This document shows, in pieces, positions 35,559 to 47,500 of a stretch of 64,000 nucleotides of DNA. The stretch covers positions 24,676,001-24,740,000 of the forward strand of contig NC_065873.1 of the NCBI RefSeq assembly GCF_933775445.1, in the 5' to 3' direction. This DNA is from Argentina anserina (taxonomy: Eukaryota > Streptophyta > Magnoliopsida > Rosales > Rosaceae). The notes under the pieces were generated by a model. The model was not told the DNA's origin, made no database searches, and saw only the letters and a list, made by a program, of their open reading frames with translations. Numbering within the stretch: position 1 is the stretch's first letter; each line of letters starts with the position of its first letter. The translations under genes were made by a program, and so were the position numbers.

Positions 35559-38500
35559 ATGGGTAATCGGATAAGGGAAGAGGAGAAAAATGAAAGAATA
35601 ATTCGCAGTCTTTTGAAACTTCCTGAGAATAAAAGATGCATCAACTGCAATAGTTTGGTATGTTACATGTCTTCTTTAGCCATAAGACATGGTTTGTTCT
35701 GGAGTACTCTTCTAATAGTCGTTGCATTATGTAGTCTGCTTTAACTATTTATTGCAAGTCTATGAGAGAAATGTACTTGGATAAATGCCAAATGAAACTG
35801 GGATCAGCATTGTTCTAACTATGCCCTCTTTTTGCAGGGACCGCAATATGTTTGCACGACCTTCTTGACATTTGTTTGTACAAACTGTAGTGGAGTGCAG
35901 TAAGTTTTCATTTCTGATTCTGGACTCATTAGTCATGACTTCACCATGATTCGCGTTTGGACATGTTTTCTTTTTTTTTTTGTTGTGATGTTGTGACGGA
36001 CATGAATTCTGCATGGAATCATGTGATATGGATTATGTGAGTGCTAATGAACTAATATTTTAAAACTTTCCAGTCGGGAGTTCACTCACCGAGTAAAATC
36101 AGTGTCCATGGCTAAATTCACTACAGAAGAAGTAAATTCTCTCCAGGCAGGGGGAAATGAGGTGGGCATGCATACTGTCTGAACTCTGTCGCACTATTTA
36201 TTTTGAGATATCTACTATGTATACATTGTTCACTTGATAACTGAAATGTTCATTCACAGCGAGCAAGACAACTTTATTTCAAAGAATTTGATCCTCAGTA
36301 TCATTCTTTTCCTGATGCCAGGTGACCAAGCATCTTGTCTATACTGATTTGAATTCATATAATTAGGTCTCTGCCTTCTAGAAAAATGGCAGAAATTCAT
36401 ATATCTGATTCACAAACTTTCTTTCAGTAATGTTGGTAGACTCAGGGATTTTATCAAACATGTATACGTTGATAGAAAATACACCGGTGAGAAGGGTGTC
36501 CAGAAGCTCCCAAAGCTGCGATTGGTGAGCTTTACATCTGCTTTATGCTTGTGCATTGTGATATATTTCTTTGTCCATTGTATTATACTTGCCTGTGTAC
36601 AGCTTGGCCATTCCTGATTTGCATGAAATTAACAACAGCAAGCTCTATTAATATAGGCGCGGGCTAGTTTACTTTTTGATGATGAGAACTTCTTTTGGCT
36701 GCATCACATTTACGATGCTTTCATTCATTTAAGATTCTAGTTCGTTTTACACAGAGTGAGGAGCCTGATGAAAGAAGGAGGGTTGGTGCATATCAAGGTG
36801 GATCCAGAAGCTTTCATGATGAGGAGAAGAAATTTGGTACATATTATGGAGGACCTAGGAGATTTCGTGATGAGGAGCAGAAGGCTGCAGCACCTTATGG
36901 AGGATCCAGGAGTTTTCGTGATGAAGACTGGAAAATTGCTGCACCTTCTGGTGGATCTAGGAGCTTTCGTGATCAGGACTGGAAGGTTGCTCTCCCTTAT
37001 AGTGCATCTAGGAGTTTTCATGACCATGAGAACAGGTCAGAAAGGCATTATACTCAAGGATCTAGTCCTAGTGTGAGAGGAGCTGACCAAAATGTAGTAA
37101 AATATTACTATGATGAAAGAAAAAGAAGTCCACGATATTCTGAACAAAATTCAAGAAGTGGTGGAACTGGTTTTAGGAAAACTCCTGTCCGTTTTGAGGT
37201 TGTTGATAACAGGATTCGGGATGATAGAAAAGTACGCAGTGGGCTTGCAACTCCCAAGTCCCAGAACAGGTCACCTGAAAATAATAACACCAATAGCTTC
37301 TCTACCCCTGCTGTTCGCTCAGTTCAAGAAATACAAGGGGTGAAGATCCTTCCTCCACAGTTCCACGAATGTAGTATGACAATAGATAGGAAAAATGGTG
37401 ATGGTTCTGCTGATATTCGGGTCAGTAGCTGGTTTAGTTTGATGAATGTTTACTTTTAGTACTACAGGTGCTTCTTTTGATGTATTTGTAATGTGCCTAA
37501 AAAGTCAGTATCTAGCTACTTTCCTTATGTAGGAACTTCTCATAAAAAAAGTGTTATAAGTGTTTGTGCTTTCGCCTGCAGAAAATGAAATCTATAAGTA
37601 CCGGAGATGGGAATGCAGTGGAACATAAAAAGGAAACATTGGCAACCCTGATTGATCTCAATACTGATCCTGAGCCCTCAGATGATGCAGTAAAATCACC
37701 ACAACAGCAAACTCCTCCACCCGATAATGGTAACAACTGGGCCTCATTTGATTCATGCACAAAGGAGAAGGCACCTCCTGTCCCAAAGCCAGACACTTTG
37801 GAGGCTTTGCTACTTGAGTTAACTCCTGCATCTGTATATACTACTGCTACTGCTACTGCAACTGAGGCTCCAAGCAACGACGATGCTCCCTCAACCATGT
37901 GTACAAATAACATAAATGCAGGAGCTGCTGCCCCTGATGCACCTGTTGGTGCTGCGGCCCCTGATGCGGCTGTTGGTGCTGCGGCCCTTGATGTGCCTGG
38001 AGGTGCTGCCGCCCCTGATGCACCTGCAGGTGCTGCCTCCCCTGATGCGCCTGCAGGTGCTGCCTCCCCTGCCGCACCTGCAGGGCAAATGCTATCTTTA
38101 TTTGATACCATTAGTGCTTGTACATCTGCATCAACTACTACCAGTGTGCTAGTACTGCCTTCTAATGCAGATCCTTTGCAAGCTGCACCTACTAGTGGTG
38201 TCGAGACCCCAGTAACAGTTTCTGATGTGCAGCAGTCACCAAGTACGCAGCACGATCAGTCTTCTATAAGCTTTGCTGCAAATAGCTCCTCTAGTTCACA
38301 ACTTGCCATAACTCATGTTGAAGCTTCAAATAATTTGGTGAGATCCAGCTCTATTTGTAAAATGGTGAATAATATACATTTCTCTTTCTCTTTGCTAAAT
38401 TTTGAGTTTCTGCAAACACTTATCATTAGGTTTTATGCTGCTTTGATACATGAAAGCTCCAGTTGTCTTTTCTTATCTAGATGCCTGATTTTTTTACCCT

Positions 38501-39845
38501 ATTTCTTCATGCATGCATCTGCAGTCAAGGACACCATCATTCGCCCAAAACACACAAGGATCGCCCAAAACATCCCAATCTATGTTGCGAACCCAATCTC
38601 TTCCGGTGGAAACAAAATCTAGTAAGAGAGAAGAGCTTCCAGTGGTACGCAACTATCTTATGCTTATTTCACTATTTTTTTCTTCTTCCACAGAACTTCG
38701 TGATCTTCTAAATTAAAATTCACTGCAGGACCTTTTTGCTGCACATTATTCAACAATACCTTCACAAGCTTCAGGTTGGCCCCCCGGTCCACCTCAAGGA
38801 ATGAGATTTAACATGCAGTATTATCCCAACATAGCGGTATACACTGTTAATCATAATCAAGTTTGATACATTAATTTGTGCGTCCAATATTTGCTCGATA
38901 CATGTAGCCTATTAATAATTTGATATGCTGGTTTCTTGTACAGCCTGCTCCTGCGTTTCTGGGTTCAAGAACACCAACGAATCCGTTTGATATTTACGAT
39001 GATAAAACTTTAGGACATTTAACACATGTAAGCACAGCATTCTGACTGACTTTTTATTTTAAACTATCAGCTTTTGAACTTTATGCATTTTCCCTGTTGA
39101 TTTTCCATAGAATTCTTTTCTCTTTTATCGGCATTGTCTTTCTTTCCAATAATAGAAGCTGTAGTGGAAGCAAGAGAACATAGAATTTACCTACAAATCC
39201 TGTAATTTTTTGTTGTAGTTTCCATCCATGTCATCATTAGAAGGCGCTCTACATAATGTGTCAGTACCTCCCAGCTTGGTGCATACTCACAGCCTTGGTT
39301 CTTTTCCTTCATACTCCCAGCCTTCCTATGCAGCTTTCTCTCCTGGTAAGTTCACTTTGTTATCTTCATTTCTTATCAACTTTTTTGCTAGTCCTATTTT
39401 TGTTTCTCTAACACAATCACAACAGGTCCATACACGGGGGAGCAATTACATAACAATGCACAGTTTTTAAGGTAATTAATTGTACTTGGTAATGTACTTT
39501 TGTTAAACAAAATCTGGCTTTCCAATTGACAAGGAGTTTTGAGTTTGAGCCTATTGAAAAAAAGCAGGACATGAACAAGTTCTAATTTTATGAACCTCTA
39601 ATGTGGAATGTCTTGATGTGCATCTTGTGAGTTATAACAGCTGACATTTATATCATTTCTAAATATTTGGCCACGGCTTCCATTGCAGACCGCCAGGAAT
39701 CGGTGGACTTAGCCAGGATGAAGCTTCTGCACTTGGGACATTAAGCTCAAGTCAGCAATTATCATTTCAGCAACCCAGCAGCACATACCCAGCACCCAGC
39801 CATTTTGAACCCTTTTCTTCAACGGGCGGTAACCCATTTGGATAG
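35559..39845 (+). CDS. ArfGAP-domain protein, AGD14 type
   Basis: Thirteen exons in phase: 35559-35657, 35838-35899, 36074-36161, 36260-36321, 36428-36524, 36755-37420, 37582-38337, 38525-38644, 38729-38836, 38944-39027, 39219-39345, 39426-39471 and 39689-39845, giving 823 residues. The first five exons encode a complete ArfGAP domain (residues 1-136). It has the zinc finger CINC...CTNC, though the usual finger tail differs, and then GVHREFTHRVKSVSMAKFT, which contains the arginine that stimulates Arf GTP hydrolysis. The rest is low complexity: an imperfect repeat around GGSRSFRDE, an Ala/Pro-rich repeat, and Gln/Ser/Pro stretches ending in NPFG, an endocytic-type motif. AGD14-like proteins are thought to act on Arf in vesicle traffic. 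The Arabidopsis neighbour of EPCR, AT4G32630, is of this class. Confidence 0.94.
36790..37030 (+). repeat. Coding tandem repeat in the ArfGAP gene (about 60-base units)
   Basis: Four to five imperfect units each encode a form of GGSRSFRDEDWK. They vary more in the residues after the Phe than in the Gly-Ser-Arg core. Confidence 0.8.
37918..38090 (+). repeat. Ala/Pro-rich coding minisatellite in the ArfGAP gene
   Basis: About six units of 24-30 bases based on 'gctgc(c/g)gcccctgatgc' encode repeats of GAAAPDAP. Confidence 0.9.
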
Positions 39846-41681
39846 ATGAATGATTCTATCTCATTAAGAGTTATTAAAAAAAAAAAAAAAACCTTTCCTC
39901 TTCTTACCATTTCAGAAAGAAGACCGCATCTGGTCCAAGATCAAGTGTAACTAGTAATATGGATACACAAGTGATAACACATCTGAGGTCCAACATAATC
40001 TACCAAATTAAAGATCACAAGTACTCTGATCGACTCTATGTAAATGATCACTAGACATTATATTGTAAAGTAGTAACTAACAACTGTACGAGGAGCTGTA
40101 CACACACGCACATATATATAGGAGATTGTTTACGTGTGGACGTCCGTACCTTACGTAAGGTATGGAATCGTCGATTCCGGTGACGTCAAGCCGTAACGGC
40201 GGGCGGACCACGATAGCCGCACTCCCCACCTCTCGGCGGTCCCGTCTGTGCCGGCCGGAGCTCCATGGGCGACCCACGGTGCACCCGAAGAGCCCTATAT
40301 ATATATATATATATGCAAAGAATGTGGGGTAAAAACTCTTTGTAGCTAGTGTTTGTAGTTTTAACACATCTATATAAGATACTAGTTTGTTCAATTTTCT
40401 CATCAAGGTCTCATTAGACTGTCTAATACCTCTCGATGAGGTTTAGTTTATTGAGGTGGCCGCGGCCGTGGGACGTAGGTCTTAGTCCACTGCATGTGGT
40501 GTTGATGATGCCAAAAATGCTCTAAATATCATAACAAGGTACTCGATCACTAAGCTATACCTTGCAACTGAATACTTGTACTGCAAGGAATGAGCTAGTA
40601 ACGGTCTTATGCTCGACAATCGTAGATCACTAGATCCCAGACATCTAATTAAGTGTGAGACAATCGAGAACAAATCAATAATATGTATATGAAACTATAC
40701 TGGCATTGGCATGAAGTGGCCATTCCTGCGCTCAAAAGACAACACAATTCTCCTCTGTGACTTGCATATTAGAGATGGGGGTTAATGACGTATGGAATGA
40801 CAGATGGCTATCATTAGAATTAAGATCGAAGGAGTCCCAGCTAGAATCTGAGGCTTTTTTATTCATCAAGATCTATATTGACTTTTCTATTGTATTGGTC
40901 TTTCACATTGCTTATGCCCCACAGCCCCAGAATCAGATTCTTGCATGGAGGGCTCTAGTTCAATGCAAAGGTTTGCAACCCTAGTTGTTTCAACTATTCC
41001 ATGATGCATTGATGCAATTATTCTAATGTCTGAATTCAGAATTTCTAAAAACAGTAGATTACTCAGATACGTACGTACTAGAACTGCCGAGGCATCTTTG
41101 AAGAATTGAGCGAGGGCATTACGTTTTGGTTCTCAATTAACTAATAGCATCATGTATAATTTGGTTGACCGGGCTTCGATGGAGATTGGAGCATATATAT
41201 AAGATGAATGAATATGCTATATATGACGCCAATGTCAACAAATTATACTGGATTTTTACCAATCTGCATGTTATGATCATATTGATATATACTCAGTTGA
41301 AATGAAACCATCAGTCAACATTCATCAAGTTTTAGCCTATGTTCTGCAAGAGCGTTCTTCTACATGTATGATAGACCTACTCATCTACGTACTGTTAATC
41401 TGTTATGTGAGGTACATGCATGCTGGGAGAACAACAAGAAGTATTGTTTCTAGTTTGGTGGATGAGGTGTTCTGTGTTCGAATCTTCTCGCATTTTTCTG
41501 TTTCCCCTCCTAGACAATATTATCGGTAAATCATTTCAAATACGTACACCGTTGCCAAAACAACAACATGAGAAAGCTACTCACTCATTTCAGAACAATT
41601 TCAAATTTATTGCACCATAAAAGCAAACATATTTGAAGCACATACAAGTCTAGCCACACCATGCAACATTATGATGATCGA
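39846..41681. other. Intergenic between the ArfGAP gene and MOT1
   Basis: Contains the ArfGAP 3' UTR, a GC-rich island (40120-40300), an (AT)n stretch at 40299-40315 and AT-rich DNA. The frames of 60-75 codons here match no family. Confidence 0.55.
40120..40300. repeat. GC-rich island with adjacent palindromes
   Basis: About 180 GC-rich bases in AT-rich surroundings. A perfect 16-base palindrome, TACCTTACGTAAGGTA (40147-40162), is followed at once by the interrupted palindrome GGAATCGTCGATTCC (40164-40178). It ends at an AT run. It may be part of an unrecognised LTR or TRIM repeat. No coding frame is supported. Confidence 0.6.
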
Positions 41682-43085
41682 CTAGGGATTATGCATCCAA
41701 ATCACAGAATTAGGTTTGTCATTGCAGCCCAACTTTCTTAGCCAAAGAAGCACATACACAACCATCCCCACCACAAATCCTAGTGCTGCACTTGAACCAA
41801 CTAGTGAAACAGCAGTACAAAGAAGCATCACAAAGGCCTCTTCTTTAGTATTCATGTCCCTAGCACACATGGCCAGTTCAATCCCAGCAAACAAGAGCAA
41901 CACCCCCAAAACTCCAACTGGGAAATGGTTCAATATGGTCACCAAAGAAGTCCCTAAAGCCAAACCCAGCACCAGTTTGGCTGACCCTAGTAGTGCCACA
42001 CACCCACCACTCCTCCCCCCAAACTTGTACTGACCGGCCAACCCGCCGGCTCCGTGACAACTGGGCATGGCTCCGAACCAACTACCCAACACATTCATCA
42101 GCCCAACCGTGATCGAAATCGATGAGGGAGAGAAATCTTTCTCTGGGAAAAGATCAGAGGACAATTTGCACACAGCAATCACTGAGTTCAATATTGACAG
42201 CGGCAGTTGTGGAATTGCTCCTTTGATGAACCCATCTTTCCATGCATGCTTACTGATCTTCACAACCTCCATGGGGGATGGCCCGAAACTAATTTCATGC
42301 ACAACTTTTGGCTTCCTTATAAAAGCCAGAATCACACCCAACACAAATATCAGAAAAGCTGAAGGTAGTGAAGCTATGATTCCCCTCCACCTCTTTTTTC
42401 TGCAAGGTGTTTCTTCTTCATCCTCAACTTCACCTTCATTCACTGAGCGACTTTCCTCACCTGCACCATTAACAAAGACTATGAAACAGAGACAAACAAT
42501 AGCCAACACCAACCCATCTAGCCCTAACCAGCGCCTCTCCCCCATGGTTTTGGATTTGGGCAGGTTTTGGATCTTCTTGATGTACTTGACCGCGGTCAAC
42601 GCAAATGACAGTCCCTGTGCTAGTTGAACTCCCCTGACGACAGACAAAGGGATCAGTTTATAGACAAGTTGCATCAAACCGGTGGCACCCAAAACGATGA
42701 GGGTGCTGCCGGTGATGATTCCGGCGGCCATGATCTCGGGCACGCCGAAATCCGGGTTGGCCAGGGCTGTGGCGGCAATGGCCTTCATGGGTTGGACCGG
42801 CATGGGAACGCCGTAGATGGCTCCGGTGATGATGTTGTAGACTCCGGTGAAGATCAATGTGGTGCCCAAGTTCAAGTCTCTGGCTAGTGTTAAGGCCACT
42901 ACGATTGGGATGTAGGTGCCTAAGTCGCCTATTGCACCGTTCAACTCGGCCCATTTGGACCGGAAAATGAGATTGTGTTTCAGCTGGTGGGCAACTTTGG
43001 CCGGGAAACTGGGTTGCGGTGTTGGATTGGGAAGGGAATGAGGAGGGATTTGGTGGTTTTGGGACTCCATGTGAGAGATAGCCAC
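41682..43085 (-). CDS. MOT1: Molybdate transporter, MOT1 type
   Basis: A single uninterrupted frame of 467 residues, close to the roughly 456 of Arabidopsis MOT1, which is also intronless. The start could be the ATG at 43085 or, more like the family, the MESQ start five codons later (43070). Hallmarks are the first membrane segment region GAIGDLGTYIPIV, then VPMPVQPMKAIAA, and the signature GAMPSCHGAGGLAGQYKFGG near residue 350. About ten hydrophobic segments are visible, with a charged acidic loop (EGEVEDEEET) in the middle. There is no STAS domain, which separates it from sulphate transporters. MOT1 is a high-affinity molybdate carrier needed for molybdenum cofactor enzymes. The gene order next to an FLZ gene recalls AT2G25680/AT2G25690, but the two are not immediate neighbours here. 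Confidence 0.96.
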   Translation of the reverse strand: MAISHMESQNHQIPPHSLPNPTPQPSFPAKVAHQLKHNLIFRSKWAELNGAIGDLGTYIPIVVALTLARDLNLGTTLIFTGVYNIITGAIYGVPMPVQPMKAIAATALANPDFGVPEIMAAGIITGSTLIVLGATGLMQLVYKLIPLSVVRGVQLAQGLSFALTAVKYIKKIQNLPKSKTMGERRWLGLDGLVLAIVCLCFIVFVNGAGEESRSVNEGEVEDEEETPCRKKRWRGIIASLPSAFLIFVLGVILAFIRKPKVVHEISFGPSPMEVVKISKHAWKDGFIKGAIPQLPLSILNSVIAVCKLSSDLFPEKDFSPSSISITVGLMNVLGSWFGAMPSCHGAGGLAGQYKFGGRSGGCVALLGSAKLVLGLALGTSLVTILNHFPVGVLGVLLLFAGIELAMCARDMNTKEEAFVMLLCTAVSLVGSSAALGFVVGMVVYVLLWLRKLGCNDKPNSVIWMHNP

Positions 43086-43471
43086 AACATATGTGAATGG
43101 TAGCTGTAACTTGTATCATATATATATATATATACATGGGGAAATCTAAACAGAGTTGACATTTTGATTTTTGAATATTGCCAGTGAGGGTTTGCAGAAA
43201 TGACAAGACAGTTGCTTGTCTAGGATTGGCAAAAATAATATATATGAAATTGCGATTATCCGCAGCTATATTATTGATGATTATCTTTGCAACATATGTA
43301 AAGATTGTTTAATTTGGCAGTCTTCTAGATAGTCCTCAGTCTCGATCACTCTCTTTCTTTCTTTTGGTTTTTCGCTAGTCGTCTTCAATCACCGGACCTC
43401 AAGCAACTGTGTGCGCTAATTTCACTGGCGAGGATTAATTCATGGTGGGCTCTTTTCTACCAAATTTTAAT
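43086..43471. other. Upstream region of MOT1
   Basis: Includes a short AT run near 43118-43133, next to the start codon. No other gene seen. Confidence 0.5.
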
Positions 43472-44334
43472 TAGTTAATTCCTCCTACGGTATTTAAAGT
43501 ATGGCTACTTAGACAATTTGATACCTGATGTATGAAAACGGACAATTTGGAATATGAAGTTCTCATTTGTAAGTCATTTTGGTACCACTATCAATTTTGA
43601 TCATATTTTAGGGTTATTTTCGTCATTTCTAGTCCTAAACTCATTAAATTCACATTTTTTTTCATTTCTTCCTATAATTGCTTCTCTTTTTGGAGATAAT
43701 TAAATTAATATATCTATTCCACTTAGCATATACTTCGCATATATCGAAAATAAATATTTTTTCTCAATATACTTATTGTATCCTAATTATTTTATGCAAA
43801 GGAAATAAATTTCCTTTATGCAATTATAATTTTTTATTAAAATATATTTTTTAAATTACTTATAATTAAAATTAATTTAGATTGATAGCTACATTATGAA
43901 AACTTATATACGTAAATCATCACAGATACTAAGTGGATGAGTTATCAAATTTTTAGTGATAATTTAGAGGCAATTTGGAGGTATTATGAAAAAATGAAAT
44001 AAAGTAAAGATAGGATGACAGAAATAACCCTGAAAATATGGTCAAAATTGACATAAGTACCAAAATGGTCTAAATTTGATAACTTTAGATACTAAATTGT
44101 CCGTTTTACTCTAACAAGTAAGAAAGTAAACTCCCGACTTCTAAACATGAATTATGGCAGGAAGATCCTTATCAAAGCGTCGACCAGGATGAACCTGCAG
44201 AAGAATAGATCCGCAGACCTAGTGATTGACGAACGATTGACATCAGTACGTGAAAAAGTCACACAAGTTTTCATACATCAGGTACTAAATTGTTCAAGTA
44301 GCCAAACATCAGATACTATATGAGGAATTTACCC
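43472..44334. mobile_element. Mutator-like MITE, copy 2, with a nested insertion
   Basis: 863 bases, in inverted orientation relative to the copy at 15423-16116, with which it shares the arms and the AT-rich core. Flanks AATTTTAAT (43463-43471) and AATTTCAAT (44335-44343) match in 8 of 9 bases, a 9-bp target duplication. The left end is worn. The right arm is interrupted by an unrelated insertion at 44108-44266. Confidence 0.88.
44108..44266. mobile_element. 159-bp insertion nested in the MITE
   Basis: Breaks the inverted repeat between 'gtccgtttt' and 'ttttcatacatc'. GTTTT on both sides (44103-44107 and 44267-44271) looks like a 5-bp duplication. No family recognised. Confidence 0.7.
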
Positions 44335-44551
44335 AATTTCAATTTGTTGGGCTAAAAAAGTGTCCCGACATTATAACGAAAAAAGCCCAATTATAATCAG
44401 GCCCAGAACGAAAAGGAATGCAGAACCCGAAAGAGCTCCATTGAAAGCTGGAGGACCTCGCCTCACTCCTCTATTTCTCAGCTGCTCTTTCTTTCTGGGT
44501 CTTCTAGTTGCTACCAATTAGGCTCTACTTCATCTCCGGATTTGGAGAACC

Positions 44552-47500
44552 ATGAAGGGCCATGACCACAAGGTAATAATTGAATTCATTTCCTACTCTT
44601 TTAGTGGTTTCAACTTCTTACTCTGCCTTTTCTGTTAGACTATTTTAGTGCTGATCCCAATTCTTCATAGCTCATTGTACTTGCTTATGATTTGATTAGG
44701 GTTTTACTTTTCATCACAATCTTTGGTTTTTGTAAGTAACAGTGCAATGTTGAGGTATGAAAGTATGTTCAGAGTTGTGATTTGATGTTCAATTTGGTGA
44801 TACAGATGGCAAGAATGGAGGACATTCTTAATCTACCAGTGCAGGATCCGCCGTGTGCTGAGTTCTCTGCTGCTCAGATCAAGTGGGAGAAAGTGGGAGG
44901 CGTCCGCCACGGCGGTGATGATATTGCCCTCATTCCATTTGCTAGAGTGGATGATTTTGTCAAGGGAGAGTCTTTGAATGCCGATTGCCCCGCTAGCTTT
45001 CGTGTTGAGTCAAAGAGGGAGAGAGCTCAAGGGAGTGTGAGCAAGCCGAGGGTCGATGGATATCTTGAATATACACTGTGTGTTTGTCTCTATACTCCAG
45101 TTCCTGTTGGTTTTTCTTCTTGTTCTTTGTCGTAGAAATGTTTAAGCTCAGTAATTTAATTTCGACTTGAAAAGTTGTTATTAGCTATGATATAATTACA
45201 TATGTCAGTTGAATGCATTGGAATGATCTTCGATATAAATCTGAACCAGATTTTTATGTACGGTGGCTCATCAGATACTGGTGTTCTTATGGCCCTGAAG
45301 ACTATAGAGAAAGTGACTCAACTATGGTGGATGGTTCTAGTGTGATGAAGCCTGCATCAGGAAAGGGGAGCAGGCCGGGGCGGCGTCACATGATGAGGGG
45401 CTGCCTCTGCCATTTTACTGTAAAACGGTTATATACACGGCCACTCATTGCTCTTATAATCTATAACCAGAGAACACACGTAGATAAATCTGGAGCCCCT
45501 TGTCATGGTATACTTGATCGGGATTCTATGGGAACGAGAGCTATGTATGCTCCACGAATTTCGGAGGAGCAACGCCAGAAAGTGATGTCTATGCTTTATG
45601 TCGGAATACCTTTGGACAATATAGTTCAGCATCACATGGAGTTGGTCCAGGAGCATGGAGGACCCCTTAACCGGGATGATTTTCTGAGTCGTAGTGATGT
45701 TCGTAACATGGAAAGGCTGATTCATAATTCTTCTCATGAGCTACATGCAGATGATGACTGCAGTGTAAAGATTTGGGTTCAACGCCATCGTAAGCATGTT
45801 TTCTACTTTGAGGAAAGCTCCAGTTCAGAATCATTTGTCTTAGGGATACAGACGGATTGGCAGCTGCAGCAGATGCTCCAATATGGACATAATAGTTATG
45901 TAGCTTTCCATTCAAGATTTGGGTTTAAGAAATTCAAGGTATATGGATTGCTTTTTCTTCTTACTTGCATGTGAGATAACATGATTTACACTTGTTTGAT
46001 GTCCATGTTAATAACATTTGCAGCGGTCAAATAAGGCGATGGTTTTAGTATATTTGCTAACAGACACAGTTATCTAAACCCCCCCCCCCCCCCCAAAAAA
46101 AAATACTTTTAGAATTGTTTTGAGGGTATTAAGTCAGAAACATGTAGTATTATGTCACCAGGAAATTTTTGATACTTAAAAAATGGCCTCTTCTCATAAA
46201 ATTCAGAAACATTATCTGGCATGATGAGCTCGTGGCACATGTGTGTAATTTATACTCTTTCCTTCCTAAAATTACTGCAATGCTGGTTTGGAGTTCAGGT
46301 CATTTGTTTTATCAAAATCTTAGTCTGTTGTTTACTAAGAAAAAGTTTGCCGCTTTTGATGAATACGCAGCAGTATCCTTTTAATGCTTACTGAAAATAA
46401 CATTTTACCTGAATTCTTAGCTGTACTATTAGATGTTGTAACTTTTGTAACTTCTGGCTCAGTATCCATTGTTTACGTTACTAGTTTTTCGACCCACCCC
46501 GGAACGCAATTCCAGTGGCTTGGATCATTACATCTTCTTTCAATAGTCAAGATATCCATAAGTGGATGGGGTTACTGGCTGAAAGAATTCGAACCAAGGA
46601 TCCAAGATGGAGGCTTGATGCCTTTTTAGTAGATGATCCTTCCTATGAAATTTCTATAATAAGGTAATACTAATAGACTTACTTATGCAGTTGTCTCATA
46701 GATATTGTTTTGAAATTGAAAGATCACTGTGTTTCTTTCTCTATTGGCAGAGAGGCTTTCCAATGCCGGGTTTTATTATGCATCTGGCATGTTCAGCGTG
46801 CGTGGATAAAAAGGATTTTAAAGACATGCAGAAACTTTGATGTGCAGCGAGAGATGTTTAAGCACTTAGGTTGGTTGTTGTTTTGCACAAGAAATGGGCC
46901 AAATGCTATGGATGCAATTGAAGAGTTTCTGCAAGTATTTGTTGATCAATGTGCTTTTATGGATTACTTTAAGAGGCAATGGTTACCAAATATAGGTATT
47001 TTCTCTTTTGTGCTTCAGTTTTTAATGCATCAAAGAGTACATAAGTTCTCTTAGCCAGGTTTAGCATACCTGAATTCTGCTAAAAGACCAATGGCTTAAC
47101 TTCATGAGACCGCCGGCCTTTTTCTTTCAAATCTGGTGTTTTTTTTTTTGGGTGCCTTCACAATTTACATCACCTGTCCCGAGCCCAGTGGAAGGACGGT
47201 TATGGTTGATGGTATGTGAACTAGGTTGTAGTAGTTTGCAATCATGATTTCCAAACCATGATAATATTTTATGTAAACATTAAGATTAAAGCAGTCGTTG
47301 CTGTGAATATTATGATGGCTTCTATCATTAAACTGGAGTCTTGAAACACTCTGACCATTATCTGGTTGCTGGTCGAACCTAGTGCCTTGATAGAATTAGG
47401 GATTAATCTGAAGCCAGCAACCCACATAGGAACCAGCCCTGAATTGTTGTTTGAAACATTGGTATTGGCACTATGACATATGTATGCTGTTGCTATGCAG

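Noticed and set aside
37554..38111. 185-codon minus-strand Ala/Gly-rich frame
   Set aside because: Opposite strand of the ArfGAP minisatellite; composition effect only.
42067..42627. 186-codon plus-strand frame inside MOT1
   Set aside because: Antisense shadow of a well-conserved intronless transporter gene; no family resemblance.
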